64,000 bases of DNA from Bradyrhizobium quebecense (GTDB taxonomy: Bacteria; Pseudomonadota; Alphaproteobacteria; Rhizobiales; Xanthobacteraceae). Both the position numbers and the translations under genes were made by a program. Below are positions 14,705 through 23,105 of the stretch, one piece after another. Within the stretch, counting starts at the first letter, position 1. Each line of letters begins with the position of its first letter. The stretch is taken from positions 5,952,001 to 6,016,000 of the forward strand of contig NZ_CP088022.1 in assembly GCF_013373795.3 (NCBI RefSeq). The letters are read 5' to 3'. The notes beneath the pieces are model-generated. The model searched no databases. It saw only the letters and a list, made by a program, of their open reading frames with translations, and was not told the origin of the DNA.

Positions 14705-15916
14705 ATGAGCGCCCTTGCGAACCCCCTTGCCGGCGAAATAGTCCGCAGCGATTTCGATCCGTTCAGCCCTGCGACGCGGGCCGATCCCTACGGCACCTAC
14801 GCGGCGCTGCGTGCCGCGGCGCCGGTCGTTCGCCTGACCAAATATGACATCTGGGCGGTGCCGCGCTTTGCCGAGGTCAAGACGATCTTCGGAGACCATG
14901 CCAATTTCAGCAACGCCGGCGGCGCCGGGCTTGCGAACCACTTCAAGGAAACGCCGTGGCGGCCGCCGAGCATCGTGCTGGAAGCCGATCCGCCGCTGCA
15001 TACGCGGACCCGCGCGGTGCTGGCGCGGATCCTCTCGCCCGGCGCGATGCGACGGCTCGCGGATGATTTCAAGGCCACGGCGACGCGGCTGATCGACGGG
15101 CTGGTCGAGCGCGGCTCGTTCGATGCGATCAAGGACATCGCGGAGGTGTTTCCGGTCAGCGTGTTTCCCGACGCGCTCGGCATCGACCAGGAGGGCCGTG
15201 AGAACTTCCTGACCTATGGCGCGATGGTGTTCGCCGGCTTCGGGCCCGAGAACGACTATTTTCGCGACCTGATGAAAGAGGCGCCGCGCGTGCTGCCCTG
15301 GGTGGCGGCGCGCTGCCGGCGCGAGGCGCTGCGGCCGGGCAGTTTTGGCGCACAGGTCTACGAGGCGGCCGACACCGGCGAGATCAGCGCGGAGGAAGCT
15401 GCGCTGCTGGTGCGTTCGCTGCTCTCGGCCGGGCTCGACACCACGATCAGCGCGATCGGCATGGCGCTGTACACGCTCGCGCGCCATCCGGAGCAATGGG
15501 CATTGCTCGCTGCCGACCCGTCGCTGTCGCGCGCGGCGTTCGACGAGACGCTGCGCTTCGATTCACCGGCGCCGTTCGTATTCCGCACCACGCCGCATAA
15601 CACCGAGATCGCAGGCGTTAAGATCGGCAAGCACGAGAAGGTGCTGCTGCTGCTCGCCTCCGCCAACCGCGACGCGACGCGCTGGGAGCATCCCGACCAG
15701 TTCGACATCAGACGGCGGCTGTCTGGACACATGGGCTTCGGCGTCGGCATCCACGGCTGTGTCGGGCAGATGGTGGCGCGGCTGGAGGCGGAGGCCGTAA
15801 TCGCAGCGCTCGCCAGCCGCGTGAAGCAGTTCGACATTGCGGGTCCGGTCGCCTTCCGCGACAGCTCGGGCCTGCGCGCGCTCAGCACGATGCCGGTGCA
15901 CGTCACCCGCAAATAG
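14705..15916 (+). CDS. Cytochrome P450
   Basis: A 403-residue soluble bacterial P450. The I-helix oxygen-binding motif is SAGLDTTISAIG, the K-helix ExxR is ETLR, and the haem-ligand loop is GFGVGIHGCVGQ with Cys as the axial ligand. It hydroxylates an unknown small molecule and needs a ferredoxin and reductase that are not encoded nearby. ATG 14705 has GGGAGGA six bases upstream and is preferred over ATG 14687. Expression is probably repressed by the divergent TetR protein and induced by its ligand, perhaps the P450 substrate. Confidence 0.93.
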   Translation: MSALANPLAGEIVRSDFDPFSPATRADPYGTYAALRAAAPVVRLTKYDIWAVPRFAEVKTIFGDHANFSNAGGAGLANHFKETPWRPPSIVLEADPPLHTRTRAVLARILSPGAMRRLADDFKATATRLIDGLVERGSFDAIKDIAEVFPVSVFPDALGIDQEGRENFLTYGAMVFAGFGPENDYFRDLMKEAPRVLPWVAARCRREALRPGSFGAQVYEAADTGEISAEEAALLVRSLLSAGLDTTISAIGMALYTLARHPEQWALLAADPSLSRAAFDETLRFDSPAPFVFRTTPHNTEIAGVKIGKHEKVLLLLASANRDATRWEHPDQFDIRRRLSGHMGFGVGIHGCVGQMVARLEAEAVIAALASRVKQFDIAGPVAFRDSSGLRALSTMPVHVTRK

Positions 15917-15945
15917 TTTCGACATCGCGCGCCACGCAGCCTTGC

Positions 15946-15985
15946 TCAAGAAAAAGCCGGCGTACCTTTCGGCACACCGGCTTGC
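15946..15985 (-). terminator. Intrinsic terminator of phyR
   Basis: On the minus strand, AAGCCGGTGTGCC, loop GAAA, GGTACGCCGGCTT (two internal mismatches) is followed by TTTCTT. It lies 27 bases after the phyR stop and also separates phyR from the converging P450 gene. Confidence 0.75.
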
Positions 15986-16011
15986 ACTTTGCCCTCTTGC
16001 GTAAACTCAGG

Positions 16012-16824
16012 TCATGCCGACGCCGCGCGCGGCGTGCGGTTGCGCGAGTTGCGCTGGAAGAACAGCGCCTGGCTCGCCACCGCCGACACCATCGCCGGCT
16101 GGAACGGCTTCGAGATCAGGAACGCCGGCTCCGGCCGCTCGCCGGTCAGGAAGCGCTCGGGATAGGCCGTGATGAACACCACCGGCACCTCGAAGGTGCG
16201 CAGCAGCTCATTCACCGCATCGAGGCCGGACGAGCCGTCGGCGAGCTGGATGTCGGCGAGGATCAGGCCGGGCTTCTTGTTCTTGGCGAGCGCCACCGCA
16301 TCGGAATGGGTGCGCGCGACGCCGATGACGTTGTGGCCGAGATTCTTCACCAGGCTCTCGAGGTCCATGGCGATGAAGGTCTCGTCCTCGATGATCAGGA
16401 CATCGGTCGCGATCTCGGCGGCCATCTCGCGGCCGGCGGCATCGGTCAGCTTGCGGGTCTCGGCAATGTCGGTGCCGAGAATGTAGCCGACCTCCTCCTC
16501 CGAGAAGCCTTCCAGCGACAGCAGCAGGAAGGCCTGCCGAGGCAGCGGCGTGATGTTGGAGAGCCGGCGCTCGGGCGGCAACGAGAGCGTCGCCACGTCG
16601 GCATTGTCGTTGTTGTTCACCGACACCGAATTCCAGATCTGGGTGAACAGCCGAAACAGCCCGGCGCGCGGACCGTGGGTCTGGTCCAGCAATGATCCGT
16701 CCTGCAACAGGGCCTCGAGCATGGCCCCGACATAGGCGTCCCCGGACGCCTGGTTTCCGGTCAGTGCGCGCGCATAACGGCGCAGCAGCGGAAGGTGTTC
16801 GGCAACGATCTGTGATCGGGACAT
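16012..16824 (-). CDS. phyR: General stress response anti-anti-sigma regulator PhyR
   Basis: A 270-residue protein with the defining PhyR layout. Residues 1-130 are an EcfG-like sigma mimic domain (AEHLPLLRRYARALTGNQAS, PRQAFLLLSLEGFSEEEVGYI), and residues 140-260 a receiver domain with phospho-acceptor Asp191 (LADIQLADGSSGLDAV), Thr/Ala in FITAYPERFL and Lys in ISKPFQP. When phosphorylated it binds NepR and frees EcfG. Start ATG 16824 (MSRSQIVAEH) has GGATGGAGTGGGA upstream; an upstream frame to 16950 is open but lacks a ribosome site. It is divergent from nepR-ecfG. Confidence 0.96.
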   Translation of the reverse strand: MSRSQIVAEHLPLLRRYARALTGNQASGDAYVGAMLEALLQDGSLLDQTHGPRAGLFRLFTQIWNSVSVNNNDNADVATLSLPPERRLSNITPLPRQAFLLLSLEGFSEEEVGYILGTDIAETRKLTDAAGREMAAEIATDVLIIEDETFIAMDLESLVKNLGHNVIGVARTHSDAVALAKNKKPGLILADIQLADGSSGLDAVNELLRTFEVPVVFITAYPERFLTGERPEPAFLISKPFQPAMVSAVASQALFFQRNSRNRTPRAASA

Positions 16825-16923
16825 TCCCACTCCATCCTTGTTCGTGAGGCCAACCGGCCTGAAACCCATACTCTGGGGCGGCGTACCATTTTGGGGCGCC
16901 CCAGGTTCCCCTGCATGCCCGAC

Positions 16924-16948
16924 TACGCGCGAGCGCCGAAAAAGTTCC
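16924..16948 (-). promoter_or_regulatory. EcfG-like promoter (near match) ahead of phyR
   Basis: Minus strand GGAAC, 16 bases, CGTA: one mismatch in the -10. It is 100 bases upstream of phyR ATG 16824. Autoregulation of this locus by EcfG is known in related bacteria. Confidence 0.55.
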
Positions 16949-16969
16949 ACGAAATAGTTCCAGTCTTCC

Positions 16970-16994
16970 GGAACTTTCTGCGCAACTTTGCATT
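16970..16994 (+). promoter_or_regulatory. EcfG-like promoter (near match) ahead of nepR-ecfG
   Basis: Plus strand GGAAC, 16 bases, CATT: one mismatch in the -10. It is divergent from the phyR site and 85-97 bases upstream of nepR. Confidence 0.55.
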
Positions 16995-17090
16995 AGCTCC
17001 TGACCGACGAGGCAACGCGGCCAGCCTCTTTTTTCGAGGAATCGACTTGAAAATCAGAGACTTCACTCCCGGGGAAGCGTGGATCACATC

Positions 17091-17309
17091 ATGAAGGAAG
17101 TAAAGAAGCAGGGCGGTCTCAACGCCGAGATTCAATCGAGAATCGGCCACCAGCTTCGCGCCATGTACGACGACGTGGTGCGGCAGGGGGTGCCCGACCG
17201 CTTTGCGGAGCTGATCCGCAAACTCGACGGACCCGAGGCTGCCGCGGCGGCTGTGGCGGGGGCGATACTGACAAGAACAATGGAGGGGACTAATGCCTCT
17301 CACGAATGA
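17091..17309 (+). CDS. nepR: Anti-sigma factor NepR
   Basis: A 72-residue helical protein, MKEVKKQGGLNAEIQSRIG followed by HQLRAMYDDVVRQGVPDRF and AELIRKLD. This is the conserved NepR core (IGxQLRxxYxxVVxxxVPDRF) that binds EcfG and, after phosphorylation, PhyR. ATG 17091 matches the start of the conserved region. A GTG at 17079 with GGGGAAGC closer upstream is an alternative that adds four residues. Its 3' end overlaps ecfG by 17 bases, so the two are translationally coupled. Confidence 0.93.
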   Translation: MKEVKKQGGLNAEIQSRIGHQLRAMYDDVVRQGVPDRFAELIRKLDGPEAAAAAVAGAILTRTMEGTNASHE

Positions 17310-17841
17310 ACTTCGCGACGACATCCTGGCGTCGGTCCCGAGCCTGCGCGCGTTCGCGATCTCGCTGTCCGGTAATGGTGACCGTGCCGACGATCTGGTG
17401 CAGGAGACCCTGCTGCGCGCGATCGCCAATATCGACTCGTTCCAGCCCGGCTCGAACCTGCCCGCGTGGTTGTTCACCATCCTGCGCAACCTGTTTCGCT
17501 CCGACTACAGGAAGCGGCGGCGCGAGGTGGAGGATGCCGAGGGCAACTATGCCAAGACGCTGAAGAGCCAGCCGTCGCAGACGGCGCATCTGGAGTTCGA
17601 GGAATTCCGCGCTGCGCTCGAAAAGCTGCCGCAGGACCAGCGCGAAGCGCTGATCCTGGTTGGCGCCTCCGGCTTCTCCTACGAGGATGCCGCGGCGATC
17701 TGCGGCTGCGCGGTCGGCACCATCAAGAGCCGCGTCAACCGCGCGCGATCGAAGCTCTCCGCGCTGCTCTATGTCGACAGCGCCGAGGATTTCGGCCCCG
17801 ACAACACCGTGCGCGCCGTGATCGGCGGCAATGGCGGCTAG
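17293..17841 (+). CDS. ecfG: General stress response ECF sigma factor EcfG
   Basis: A 182-residue ECF sigma factor. Region 2 is about residues 12-80 (DRADDLVQETLLRAIANID, then NLPAWLFTILRNLFRSDYRK), and region 4 about 105-160 (LEKLPQDQREALILVGASG, then FSYEDAAAICGCAVGTIKSR VNRARSKL). Group ECF15/EcfG factors recognise GGAAC-N16/17-CGTT promoters, seven of which are seen in this window. It overlaps nepR and is followed by a strong terminator. Confidence 0.95.
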   Translation: MPLTNELRDDILASVPSLRAFAISLSGNGDRADDLVQETLLRAIANIDSFQPGSNLPAWLFTILRNLFRSDYRKRRREVEDAEGNYAKTLKSQPSQTAHLEFEEFRAALEKLPQDQREALILVGASGFSYEDAAAICGCAVGTIKSRVNRARSKLSALLYVDSAEDFGPDNTVRAVIGGNGG

Positions 17842-17865
17842 ACAAGCGCGATGCTAGAATGGAAG

Positions 17866-17892
17866 GGCGGCCCGCTGGGCCGCCTTTTCTTT
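17866..17892 (+). terminator. Intrinsic terminator of nepR-ecfG
   Basis: The 8-bp stem GGCGGCCC / GGGCCGCC with a three-base loop is followed by TTTTCTTTT, 25 bases after the ecfG stop. Confidence 0.92.
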
Positions 17893-18096
17893 TGCAAGGG
17901 ATCTTGCGGGCCGTCGCTTCGGGCGTCGCACACGCTGCGATCCGCCTGGCATACGGGAGGGAATGAAAACGATCGAGTGCCCAGGCGCGTCCTCGCGCAT
18001 TCTGGACGGGTTGGGCTTTCGCCGGACCGGCGTCGTAACGGATGACAATATCGGCGAGGCCTGAGGATGGATCCGCGCGGCACCCGGCGCAACAGC

Positions 18097-21006
18097 CTAG
18101 CCCGCCATCGCCTGCTTGACGGCAGTCGGCTTGAAGCCGTTTCTCAATTCGAGAATCTTGCCAGCGATCTCGGTCACCGGAACCGGATGACTGAACAGGA
18201 AGCCCTGGGCCTCGTTGCAGCCCTCGGCCCGCATGTGGTCCAGCTGCTCGACGGTCTCGATGCCTTCGGCGATCGTGGTCATGCCAAGGCTCCGGCCAAG
18301 GCTGATGACGGCGCGCACGATCGATTTCGATCCATGCGTCGCGGTCGCGTCGCGCACGAAGGATTTGTCGATCTTGAGCTTGTCGAACGGAAAACTGCGC
18401 AGATAGCTCAGCGACGAATAACCTGTGCCGAAATCGTCCAGCGCGATGCGCAATCCCAACGCCTTCAGCTTGTGCAGCGTTGCAAGCGTCTCGCTGCTGT
18501 TCGCGAGGAAGACGGACTCGGTGATTTCGAGCTCCAGCCGGCGCGGCGACAATTTCGACGCCGTGAGCGCGTTGACGACGACGTCGATGAAGTCGGGGTC
18601 GCGAAACTGGACCGCGGAGACGTTGACCGCGAGCTTCATCTCGCTGGGCCAGGTGACGGCCTGCTCGCAAGCGCGATTGAGCACCCATTCTCCCAACGGG
18701 CCGATCAGGCCGATCTCTTCGGCGATCGGGATGAACTGGTCCGGCGCCACCATTCCCCGCTTCGGGTGATGCCAGCGCAGCAGCGCCTCGAAGCCGCAGA
18801 TGCGGTCGAGATGGAGATCGTAAAGCGGCTGGTAGTACAACGAGAACTCGTCCTTGGCCATCGCTTCGCGGAGATCGAGCTCGATCGCCCGGCGCCGCTG
18901 CAGGCTGGCGTCCATCGCGGGCTCGAAGAAGCGCCAGGTACCCCGGCCTTCCATCTTGGCGCGGTACAGAGCGACGTCGGCGTTCTTCAGGAGCTTCTCT
19001 CCGGTGCTGCCGTCGACCGGCGACATCGAGATGCCGACGCTGCATCCGACCACGACGCGATGCCCGTTCAGCTCGTACGGAGCGCCGACGCATTCCACGA
19101 TGCGGCGAGCGAGGCGCTCGGCCTCTTCTCCGGCCTGGACGCCACACTGGATGACCGCGAACTCGTCGCCGCCCAGACGCGCGACGGTATCAACCTCGCG
19201 GACGCAGGCGTTGAGGCGGTCGGCGACCGCACACAGCAGTTCGTCGCCGACCGGATGCCCGAGCGTATCGTTGACCTGCTTGAAATTATCGAGATCGAGG
19301 CAGAACACCGCGAAGCCGGATCCGCGGCCGACCTGAGCGACCGCCAGCTCGATCCGGTCGGCCAGCAGCGTCCGGTTCGGCAGCCTGGTCAGGGCATCGT
19401 GCCGGGCCATGAACGCGATCTGCGACTCGGCCCGCTGCTGTTCGGTGACGTCCTCGCAGGTGACGAGCCAGCCGCCGTCGGATGTCGGCCGTTGCGCGAT
19501 GGCAATGATCCGTCCATCGCTGAGATGCTGCAGATAGTTGCCCTCGTGCTGGGCCATCGATCGATCGCGTTCCGCCAGCAGGTCGGCGACGGTCTGGTCA
19601 CCGTGATTGTCGGCGGCGACGCTGAGGCCGAGCACGTCCTCCATGGTCATTCCGGGAACGACGAGCTCCGGCGAAATATCGAAGATCTCGCAGAACCTGC
19701 GGTTGGCGACCTGCAGCCGCGCCTCGCTGCTGTACAGGCACAGCCCTTGCGACATGTGCGTGAGCGCCGCGTCGAGCCGCAGGTTGGTTTCATGCAGCTC
19801 GGCCTTCTGCTGCTTCAACGCGGAGATATCGCTGTAGACGAGAACGACGCCGCCCTCCTGCGTCTCGCTGCGGCTGACACGCAGCCAGCGCCCGTCGGAA
19901 AGCTGTGCCTCGCTCGCGAAGCCATCGATGTCACCGTCGGCCGGCACCAGGCTGGGGGCATCGAGCCGATCCGACCGCAGAAGCTGCGGCGAGAGACGGA
20001 TGAATTCGCTGGCGCGCGAGTTGGCCAGCGCGATCTGGCCATCCGCGTCGAGCAGCACGACGCCTTCGTGCGACGTTTCGAGCGCATCGGAAAGCCGCGC
20101 CTGCGCGGAGCGGCGTTGCGAGACCTCCTGATCGACCATCCGCCTGATGTTGTCGCGCATGGTTTCCATGGCGGTCAGCAGCGTGCCGAGCTCGTCAGTG
20201 CCGCCCTTGGGGACGGTCGCGTCGAGGTCGCCGCCGGCGATGCTCCGCGCGGCCCGCGATGCAATGGCGACGGGCCCGATGATCCGGCGCGCCAACACCC
20301 ACGAGAACAGCGCCGACAGGAACAGCGCGACGGTCAGCCCGGCGACGTTGAGCTGCAGGTCCCGCTTGATCGTCGAGAGCGCCTTCTGCCTGAACAGAAA
20401 GCCGTCGCCGGCCGTATAGTTGACCAGCAGCTCAACCTGCTGGCTGACGATCTTGGAGTAGCGATCGACGTCGCCGACCGTGGTGCCCGAGGACTGCGGA
20501 TCAGCCGCCGGGCTTCCCTCGAGCGACGATCCGATGGCGCGGCGATGCAGTGCCATCCAGGCGTCGGCGGCTTCCTGCACCTTTGCCGCGGCTTGCGCGG
20601 CCCGCGAGGACTGCGAGCGGTCGGCAGCGATCGTCAGGTCTTCCGAGAGCGTCTTGGCGAGCTTTTCGATCTGGCTGTCGAGGCTGGCGCGAATTTCCGG
20701 ATCCGGGGTCAGCAGACGCTGCGACGACGCGACCCGCATCGAGGCGAAGTCCGCACCGGCCGCGCGGGCGTAATTGATCGACATCAGGGATTCGTCGAAC
20801 GTCTTGGCCACCAGATCGCCGGCATGGCGGATGCCGAGGATGGAGTATCCGCCGAGCGCGACGGCAACGGCGCTCATCGCGAGGCAGAAAATCAGAATCT
20901 GGGTGCGGATCGAACCCGTGGTCAGGGCAAGACGCGACAGGCCGCCGGTTGCGAACCGAATGGCTGCACCGGTCTTCACCTTGAGGTTGCCTAATAGGCT
21001 ATCCAT
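18097..21006 (-). CDS. Membrane-bound c-di-GMP cyclase/phosphodiesterase (HAMP-PAS-GGDEF-EAL)
   Basis: A 969-residue protein. It has a membrane helix at about residues 36-58, a periplasmic helical sensor segment, a second helix at about 221-241, then HAMP (about 242-295) and two PAS-like domains (words DALETSHEGVVLLDADGQIA and LTHMSQGLCLYSSEARLQVA). GGDEF is at residues 612-616 (ARLGGDEFAVIQ) and EAL at 740-742 (GFEALLRWHHPKRG), with the later motifs DDFGTGYSSLSYLRSFPFD and E in AEGIETVEQ. Both catalytic signatures look intact, so it could make and break c-di-GMP. It is transcribed alone, just downstream of the stress sigma locus. Confidence 0.93.
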   Translation of the reverse strand: MDSLLGNLKVKTGAAIRFATGGLSRLALTTGSIRTQILIFCLAMSAVAVALGGYSILGIRHAGDLVAKTFDESLMSINYARAAGADFASMRVASSQRLLTPDPEIRASLDSQIEKLAKTLSEDLTIAADRSQSSRAAQAAAKVQEAADAWMALHRRAIGSSLEGSPAADPQSSGTTVGDVDRYSKIVSQQVELLVNYTAGDGFLFRQKALSTIKRDLQLNVAGLTVALFLSALFSWVLARRIIGPVAIASRAARSIAGGDLDATVPKGGTDELGTLLTAMETMRDNIRRMVDQEVSQRRSAQARLSDALETSHEGVVLLDADGQIALANSRASEFIRLSPQLLRSDRLDAPSLVPADGDIDGFASEAQLSDGRWLRVSRSETQEGGVVLVYSDISALKQQKAELHETNLRLDAALTHMSQGLCLYSSEARLQVANRRFCEIFDISPELVVPGMTMEDVLGLSVAADNHGDQTVADLLAERDRSMAQHEGNYLQHLSDGRIIAIAQRPTSDGGWLVTCEDVTEQQRAESQIAFMARHDALTRLPNRTLLADRIELAVAQVGRGSGFAVFCLDLDNFKQVNDTLGHPVGDELLCAVADRLNACVREVDTVARLGGDEFAVIQCGVQAGEEAERLARRIVECVGAPYELNGHRVVVGCSVGISMSPVDGSTGEKLLKNADVALYRAKMEGRGTWRFFEPAMDASLQRRRAIELDLREAMAKDEFSLYYQPLYDLHLDRICGFEALLRWHHPKRGMVAPDQFIPIAEEIGLIGPLGEWVLNRACEQAVTWPSEMKLAVNVSAVQFRDPDFIDVVVNALTASKLSPRRLELEITESVFLANSSETLATLHKLKALGLRIALDDFGTGYSSLSYLRSFPFDKLKIDKSFVRDATATHGSKSIVRAVISLGRSLGMTTIAEGIETVEQLDHMRAEGCNEAQGFLFSHPVPVTEIAGKILELRNGFKPTAVKQAMAG

Positions 21007-21227
21007 ACCCGCGTTTCGCCGTAGTGCTCGATGTTCAAGCCACGCAGAAACGCGCAGCGCTGCGGAAAAATGACTGTCTGCTCAAAATTGCTTTAGTAGT
21101 GACTGGAACTGATGCTAAAATCGTTAAGATCAGCCAGCGATAATCATCGTTACAAGGTAATCCGGGAGGCACCACTTGCACCCCGGGGTAGCCGATGTTG
21201 GGTGTTCGAGGTTCAAGCGGGGGTCTC

Positions 21228-21593
21228 ATGCAGTCAGGCTTGTTGCGCATCCTGCGCCTCGGCCGGTCCGGCCGCGTGCCTTTAGTGGCCGCGATTGTCA
21301 CGGGAGCGCTAGCCGGCGCCGCTCTGGGTGCGGCTCCCTATGTCATCTCGCAGAAGGATCGTGAATTCAAACCCGCGGAGATTTCGATCAAGCGCGGCGA
21401 GGTTTTACGATTCATTAACGATGACGGCGAGCTGTTGCATCACGCTTATTTGAGCACCGATACTTTCAGTTTCGACTCGGGCGACCAGCAGCCGGGCAGC
21501 AAGTTCGACGTCACCTTTTCGGTGCCCGGCGACTACACCGTGCTGTGCGGCATTCATCCGAAGATGAAGCTCGCGGTCCACGTCGCCAAATAG
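21228..21593 (+). CDS. Exported cupredoxin-domain protein
   Basis: A protein of about 121 residues with an uncleaved or signal-type hydrophobic N-terminus (RVPLVAAIVTGALAGAALG), then a plastocyanin-like fold. The type 1 copper ligands are readable as His in GELLHHAYLST and Cys-His-Met in YTVLCGIHPKMKLAVHVAK. These proteins carry electrons in the periplasm. ATG 21228 has GCGGGGG upstream; ATG 21195 is an alternative. A dihaem peroxidase gene lies 1.5 kb downstream on the other strand, a plausible redox partner. Confidence 0.82.
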   Translation: MQSGLLRILRLGRSGRVPLVAAIVTGALAGAALGAAPYVISQKDREFKPAEISIKRGEVLRFINDDGELLHHAYLSTDTFSFDSGDQQPGSKFDVTFSVPGDYTVLCGIHPKMKLAVHVAK

Positions 21594-21613
21594 TCCCTCT
21601 CAGGGTCAACGAT

Positions 21614-22669
21614 CTACAGGACCGAGGTCTTGAAGATCGCGGCGTGGCCGAAATAGTAGACGAACAGCGTCAGCGACAGCGCGGCACAGAGCGCAACCGG
21701 GGCAAGCCACGGCGCGCGACGATCGCGCGGCAACACCTTGTTGTCGGCAAGAATCGCAAACAGCACGGCGATGATCGCCGAGTGTCCGATGGTGTCGATC
21801 TTGCCGAACTCGAAGCACGCGCTGATGAACATCCCCGTCAGCACGGCGGCGGCGCAGCGCCGGATCAGCGGCGTCCAGATCAGGGCAAAGGCGAGCGCGA
21901 ATTCCACCATGCCCGCGGCGCGCATGTAGAGCTCATTGTCGAAGCCGAGCGTCATCGAGGCATGCTCGATCAGGAGCGGAAAGCTCCATTCCGGATAGGC
22001 CCATTTTTCGATCGAGGCCCACATCAGCGTCACCGCCGCAGCGTACCGCATCACGTCGATCGGGCGGATTCCGAACAGGTCCTTGTTCAGCCCGATCAGC
22101 GCAAAATAGGCGGCAACGCCGAGAAAAATCGGGTAGTCGGCAAGATGGAAGACGCCGTAATCGCGAATGCCGATGCCGAACAGGATCGCCATCCCCACGG
22201 CCGACAGCGGCAGCGTGCGCCGCGACAGCATGCCGGCGGTGATAGCGAGCTGCAACGCGCCCACGAGCGGTGACGACGTCTTCAACTCGGGGGTCAGCAG
22301 GATCCCCCCCACGGCCCAGATCGAGATGAAGAAGAACGCGCAGACCGCGCGCATCATCAGTTCGGTGTGCAGCCGAAGCGCTTCGGTGACGCGGTCCAGC
22401 ACGCGAATGGTCGCATCGCCCAGCGATGTCGGCTCGATCAGGCAGCCCGCAAACAGCCAGAAGACGGCGACGCCGAGCAGCAGTTCAAAATCGAGGCAAA
22501 GGACATTCTCGAGTCCGCGCGGCTGACCGGCGACATCGTAAGCGCAAAACCATTTGACATGTGCCTCGGCACTGCGCGCGGCTGTGACGCAAAACAAAAC
22601 CGCTGCAAGGCACGTGGCGAAAAAGGAGCGCACAGCCGACACGGCATCTCGCTCCCGCCCACTAAACAT
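21614..22669 (-). CDS. Polytopic membrane protein of unknown function
   Basis: A protein of about 351 residues with an N-terminal signal-type helix ending SAEAHVKWFCAYDV and about eight further membrane helices. Charged words near the membrane (FNKDLFGIRPIDVMRY-like region, ASIEKWAYPEWSFPLL, GKIDTIGHSAII) recall DoxX-like/DUF417-type membrane proteins, but I cannot assign a family. The conserved-looking His, Cys and Glu near the periplasmic side could bind a metal. It converges with the cupredoxin gene (20 bases between stops). ATG 22669 was chosen over GTG 22687; neither has a strong ribosome site. Confidence 0.65.
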   Translation of the reverse strand: MFSGRERDAVSAVRSFFATCLAAVLFCVTAARSAEAHVKWFCAYDVAGQPRGLENVLCLDFELLLGVAVFWLFAGCLIEPTSLGDATIRVLDRVTEALRLHTELMMRAVCAFFFISIWAVGGILLTPELKTSSPLVGALQLAITAGMLSRRTLPLSAVGMAILFGIGIRDYGVFHLADYPIFLGVAAYFALIGLNKDLFGIRPIDVMRYAAAVTLMWASIEKWAYPEWSFPLLIEHASMTLGFDNELYMRAAGMVEFALAFALIWTPLIRRCAAAVLTGMFISACFEFGKIDTIGHSAIIAVLFAILADNKVLPRDRRAPWLAPVALCAALSLTLFVYYFGHAAIFKTSVL

Positions 22670-22913
22670 TGAACCAACCGCCCACACACATACGCTTAAG
22701 GACTATGTTTAACTTATATCAAATTTTACGCTTTGCGCCTGCCTCCGGACATCCGCTGGTTGCATTGTGGTTAATTGCGGCAGGCAGGCCCCAACCCGTC
22801 CTTCAGTGCATCTTTTCCGGCCGGTTCCATCGAATTTTAGCTAATTCCGGCACGGGGGCTCAATTCAACTGTCGTAGTGAAACCCGGACAAATCGGATCG
22901 GGAGGCCGGTTAA

Positions 22914-23075
22914 ATGTTCGGAGCGTTGAGCGTCGTGAGTATCGGGGTGGGGTCAGCCCTCGCCTATGTGACAAAATCGTCCCCGTCGCGCACGGCGGCC
23001 CTCGAGACTTGCGCGGGCGCGTTCCTGGTCGTCGGGCTCGGCCTGCTTGGGGCCGCACTGCCGCACCTCGCCTGA
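22914..23075 (+). CDS. Small two-helix membrane protein
   Basis: A 53-residue ORF starting MFGALSVVSIGVGSALAYVT, with a hydrophilic loop (KSSPSRTAALETC) and a second hydrophobic helix (GAFLVVGLGLLGAALPHL). The ATG has GGGAGG nine bases upstream. No family is recognised. It stands between the polytopic membrane protein and the peroxidase, both on the other strand. The 244 bases before it (22670-22913) contain nothing recognisable. Confidence 0.5.
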   Translation: MFGALSVVSIGVGSALAYVTKSSPSRTAALETCAGAFLVVGLGLLGAALPHLA

Positions 23076-23105
23076 CGAGTCCCCGTTCCAGACCCTCTGC
23101 TGCGC

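Noticed and set aside
14489..15496. Open frame extending TetR upstream to a 577-residue protein
   Set aside because: It runs through the repeat, the operator and the P450 gene on the opposite strand; it is not a real N-terminus.
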